Source: Clostridia bacterium
GTDB lineage: Bacteria > Bacillota_A > Clostridia > Oscillospirales > UBA929
Assembly: GCA_026001245.1 (NCBI GenBank)
Contig: BNZR01000032.1
Coordinates: forward strand, 1-17,125
DNA length: 17,125 nt
Reading direction: 5' to 3'
Shown: one piece after another, positions 15,504-17,125 of the stretch
Position numbering within the stretch: the first letter of the stretch is position 1
Layout: each line of letters begins with the position of its first letter
Made by a program: the position numbers and the translations under genes
The notes under the pieces: generated by a model
Told to the model about the DNA's origin: nothing
The model's database searches: none
Seen by the model: the letters and a program-made list of their open reading frames with translations, nothing else

Positions 15504-16486
15504 TTTGCCGCCTCCTCTAATTTTTGGAATGATAAATTTTCAATAAAAGAATCGCCAATATCGCGCAATAAGACCATTTTTACCGTTTTTAAAGAACTTT
15601 TTTTATCAAGATTGCAATAGGGGAGTAGCTGCGAGGGCGGATAGGGGCAGATTGGGTCAAGTCCCTTGGATTTACATATTTCACTCAGAGCGGCGGCGCA
15701 TCCTGGCTGTGTGAGTCCTAAATTTTCTCCGATTTTGGCGGCTATAACCATGCCCAACGCCACCGCTTCGCCATGATTATGTCGCTCAAAATTGCCTATG
15801 GACTCAATCGCGTGGCCGAATGTGTGGCCGAAATTGAGTAGCATGCGCTCCCCGAAATCCAACTCATCGTGTGAAACAATCTCTGCTTTGATGCGGCAAC
15901 ACTCGGCGATTATCTCGTCATAGCTGTTCATATTCAGCAGTTTTGGCGATTTTATTGCGGCATATTTGATGACTTCGGCCATTCCTGACCGCATTTCGCG
16001 CACTGAAAGCGTGTTTAGCGTTTCGGGATCTATAAGCACGAGGGACGGCTGATAGAATGCGCCGGCCAAGTTTTTGCCTTGCGGAAGGTTGATCGCGGTC
16101 TTGCCGCCAACGCTGGAATCCACTTGCGCGAGTAGGGTTGTCGGGATTTGCACCAGTCTCACGCCGCGCATGTAAGTCGCCGCCGCGAACCCCGTAACAT
16201 CGCCCACCACGCCGCCGCCGAATGCGACAACTGTCCCATCGCGCTTCAGACCCCGCGCCGCGAATTGATCATAGATAAAACCTAGTGTTTGCAAGGATTT
16301 GCTGGATTCTCCCGGTGTCAAAATTATCGGATTTACAGACGGAAAATTGCCGCCGTATATGCGCCACACGTTCGCGTCTGTTACCACGATATGAGTAGAA
16401 TCGAAGTCCGAGAGCGCGCCGATATTGCTAGGCGCGACGCGTATTTCATAAGAACGACCCACAAGCTCCACGTTAAGTATAGTCAT
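15497..16486 (-). CDS. aroB: 3-dehydroquinate synthase
   Basis: This enzyme cyclises DAHP to 3-dehydroquinate using NAD and zinc. It has 329 residues (usual 350–365). Visible features: the NAD-binding GGGVVGDVTGFAAATYMRG (90–108), IPTTLLAQVDSSVGGKTAINLPQGKN (114–139) for substrate binding, and the zinc ligands E171 in MAEVIKYA, H221 in NFGHTFGHAIE and H238 in RHNHGEAVALGM. The region between the Glu and the first His ligand is about a dozen residues shorter than in common family members. The start overlaps the tyrA stop (ATGA), so it appears to be translated by coupling to tyrA. Confidence 0.95.
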   Translation of the reverse strand: MTILNVELVGRSYEIRVAPSNIGALSDFDSTHIVVTDANVWRIYGGNFPSVNPIILTPGESSKSLQTLGFIYDQFAARGLKRDGTVVAFGGGVVGDVTGFAAATYMRGVRLVQIPTTLLAQVDSSVGGKTAINLPQGKNLAGAFYQPSLVLIDPETLNTLSVREMRSGMAEVIKYAAIKSPKLLNMNSYDEIIAECCRIKAEIVSHDELDFGERMLLNFGHTFGHAIESIGNFERHNHGEAVALGMVIAAKIGENLGLTQPGCAAALSEICKSKGLDPICPYPPSQLLPYCNLDKKSSLKTVKMVLLRDIGDSFIENLSFQKLEEAAKW

Positions 16487-17046
16487 CGGCTTAATATCTC
16501 CCTTTTGTTTCCGGCTGAAATTTGCAACAATTCAAACAGAATATCGCGTTTATTCTCCGATATTGCGGCTCTTAACCGCATTAAATCCGAGATATATCTG
16601 TCGAGTGCCGCGACGGTATTCACACGATTCGCGGTTAGAAGCTCCGCCCATGCGGCGGCGTTGATGTCGGCTACTCGGGTGCAGTCACGAAACGCTCCGG
16701 CGGTGTACGCGCTGCTCAAATCGGGGTGAAAATTTATGCAAAGCGCGGCGGCCGAGACGTGCATCAAGTCGCTGGTATAGGCGATAATCTCGTCGTGCCG
16801 CGCCGCATCGGTGACGGCAATGCGTGCCGCGCCAATGTGTTCAGCCAATTCGCGCATAAGCTCCACAGAGTTTTGGTGTGTTGCAGGCAGTTGTATAATT
16901 ATGAAGCCGGTACCCTTGAAAAGATCTCCATCGGCGTTGTCGAACCCGTCGCGCTCCTTGCCGGCCATGGGGTGGATGCCGATGTACTCAATGCCGGGCG
17001 GAATATTATTGTAAAGCTTGGATTTGACCCCGCAAATGTGAAACAA
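16483..17046 (-). CDS. tyrA: Prephenate dehydrogenase TyrA, C-terminal part (N-terminal NAD domain missing)
   Basis: TyrA oxidises and decarboxylates prephenate to 4-hydroxyphenylpyruvate. This frame keeps CGVKSKLYNNIPPGIEYIGIHPMAGKERDGF, the end of the nucleotide domain with the GxHPMAG motif, and the helical domain with HDEIIAYTSDLMHVSAAAL, where the catalytic His of the LxH motif is present. About 80–90 N-terminal residues with the Rossmann GxGLIG motif are absent. The TTG at 17046 is only the first usable codon after an in-frame stop at 17059–17061 and is not a genuine start. Homology seems to begin at about position 17034. There is no C-terminal ACT domain, so direct Tyr feedback through ACT is not expected. 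As assembled it cannot bind NAD. The break coincides with an inverted junction near the window edge. Confidence 0.85.
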   Translation of the reverse strand: MFHICGVKSKLYNNIPPGIEYIGIHPMAGKERDGFDNADGDLFKGTGFIIIQLPATHQNSVELMRELAEHIGAARIAVTDAARHDEIIAYTSDLMHVSAAALCINFHPDLSSAYTAGAFRDCTRVADINAAAWAELLTANRVNTVAALDRYISDLMRLRAAISENKRDILFELLQISAGNKREILSR

Positions 17047-17056
17047 TCGGCGGGGT
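17027..17056. repeat. Short inverted repeat at the tyrA junction
   Basis: ACCCCGC (17027–17033) and GCGGGGT (17050–17056) are perfect inverted copies separated by 16 bases. The left arm belongs to the antisense tyrA body (codons for CGV), and the right arm is part of the proposed sense-strand tyrA ribosome binding site. Such short homologies are typical places for fold-back template switching. Confidence 0.6.
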
Positions 17057-17062
17057 GATTAC

Positions 17063-17086
17063 TTGAGGATTTGTATCGTTGGGCTG
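17063..17086 (+). pseudogene. tyrA: Displaced, inverted tyrA start (first eight codons)
   Basis: Read on the + strand, TTG 17063 opens MRICIVGL, the typical beginning of prephenate dehydrogenase (usually MRIxIVGLGLIGGS). GGCGGGGTGA at 17049–17058 is a fitting ribosome binding site. After the eighth codon the sequence switches to the 43-base aroK–aroE copy and stops at TGA 17114–17116. This orientation is opposite to the tyrA body at 16483–17034. Just upstream, a + frame ends ANVKQSAG at TGA 17056–17058, which could be the tail of the gene that natively precedes tyrA. Eight residues are few, but the match, ribosome binding site and location next to headless tyrA make coincidence unlikely. Confidence 0.65.
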
Positions 17087-17125
17087 AGGCATTGGGGCGC
17101 GTGCCGGACGGTTTGACCAGTCCAC
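17083..17125. repeat. 43-base direct repeat, copy 2 (window edge)
   Basis: This stretch is identical over 43 bases to 13075–13117 and runs to the last base of the window, so the full repeat may be longer. It starts in the middle of the displaced tyrA start, with gctg shared by both sources as microhomology. On the – strand it reads VDWSNRPARAPMPQ and then PTIQILK followed by a stop, so it encodes nothing complete. Confidence 0.97.

Noticed and set aside
16726..17058. + strand open frame ending ANVKQSAG
   Set aside because: Most of it is antisense to the tyrA body. Only its last residues (after about 17034) may come from a real gene upstream of native tyrA, which is too little to call.
13075..17125. 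The 43-base repeat as a mobile element or attachment site
   Set aside because: The copies lie within coding sequence. There is no transposase, integrase or terminal repeat, and the second copy begins at a microhomology junction, which suits copying error better than transposition.

Overview
The window looks like a chromosomal housekeeping region from an uncultured member of the Clostridia (Bacillota). The basis is the gene order ftsW–murG–murA–ftsQ–DUF881–ftsZ, the paired UPF0237 ACT-domain/UPF0210 (DUF711) genes, a chorismate mutase–prephenate dehydratase fusion, and strong GGAGG-type ribosome binding sites. This placement is inferred from gene content and protein character; no database search was possible. 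Coding is dense and the only intergenic gap over 100 bases lies upstream of ftsZ. No rRNA, tRNA, CRISPR array, transposase or phage gene is visible.

Positions 1–5417 (+ strand) are the end of a division and cell-wall (dcw) cluster: the 3' end of ftsW, then murG, murA, ftsQ/divIB, a DUF881 membrane-anchored protein, and ftsZ behind its own near-consensus sigma-A promoter. Positions 5383–8011 (+) hold three coupled genes of less certain role: a ComEC-like metallo-beta-lactamase-fold putative lipoprotein, an M20 (peptidase T-like) metallopeptidase and a small C39/papain-like cysteine peptidase.

Positions 8021–17046 (– strand, convergent) form one tightly packed operon. In transcription order it is tyrA (truncated here), aroB, aroA, aroC, an aroK–aroE fusion, aroF (DAHP synthase), pheA (chorismate mutase–prephenate dehydratase), aroQ (type II dehydroquinase), a UPF0237 ACT protein and a UPF0210/DUF711 protein. 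Together these encode all seven steps from PEP plus erythrose-4-phosphate to chorismate, and then the branches to phenylpyruvate and hydroxyphenylpyruvate. Most adjacent stops and starts overlap by 4–7 bases or lie only a few bases apart, which implies translational coupling. Several of the enzymes are clearly shorter than is usual for their families.

The most anomalous part is the right edge, about 17020–17125. The – strand tyrA loses its NAD-binding N-terminal half. Next to it, in the opposite orientation, sits what looks like the true tyrA ribosome binding site and first eight codons. That fragment runs directly into a 43-base exact copy of an internal piece of the aroK–aroE gene, which continues to the last base of the window. 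Two inverted template switches within a few kilobases best fit an amplification or assembly chimera at a contig end. A real rearrangement that broke tyrA cannot be excluded from sequence alone. I found no convincing undescribed biological system; the remaining points of interest are domain architecture, enzyme compaction and the uncharacterised peptidase genes.
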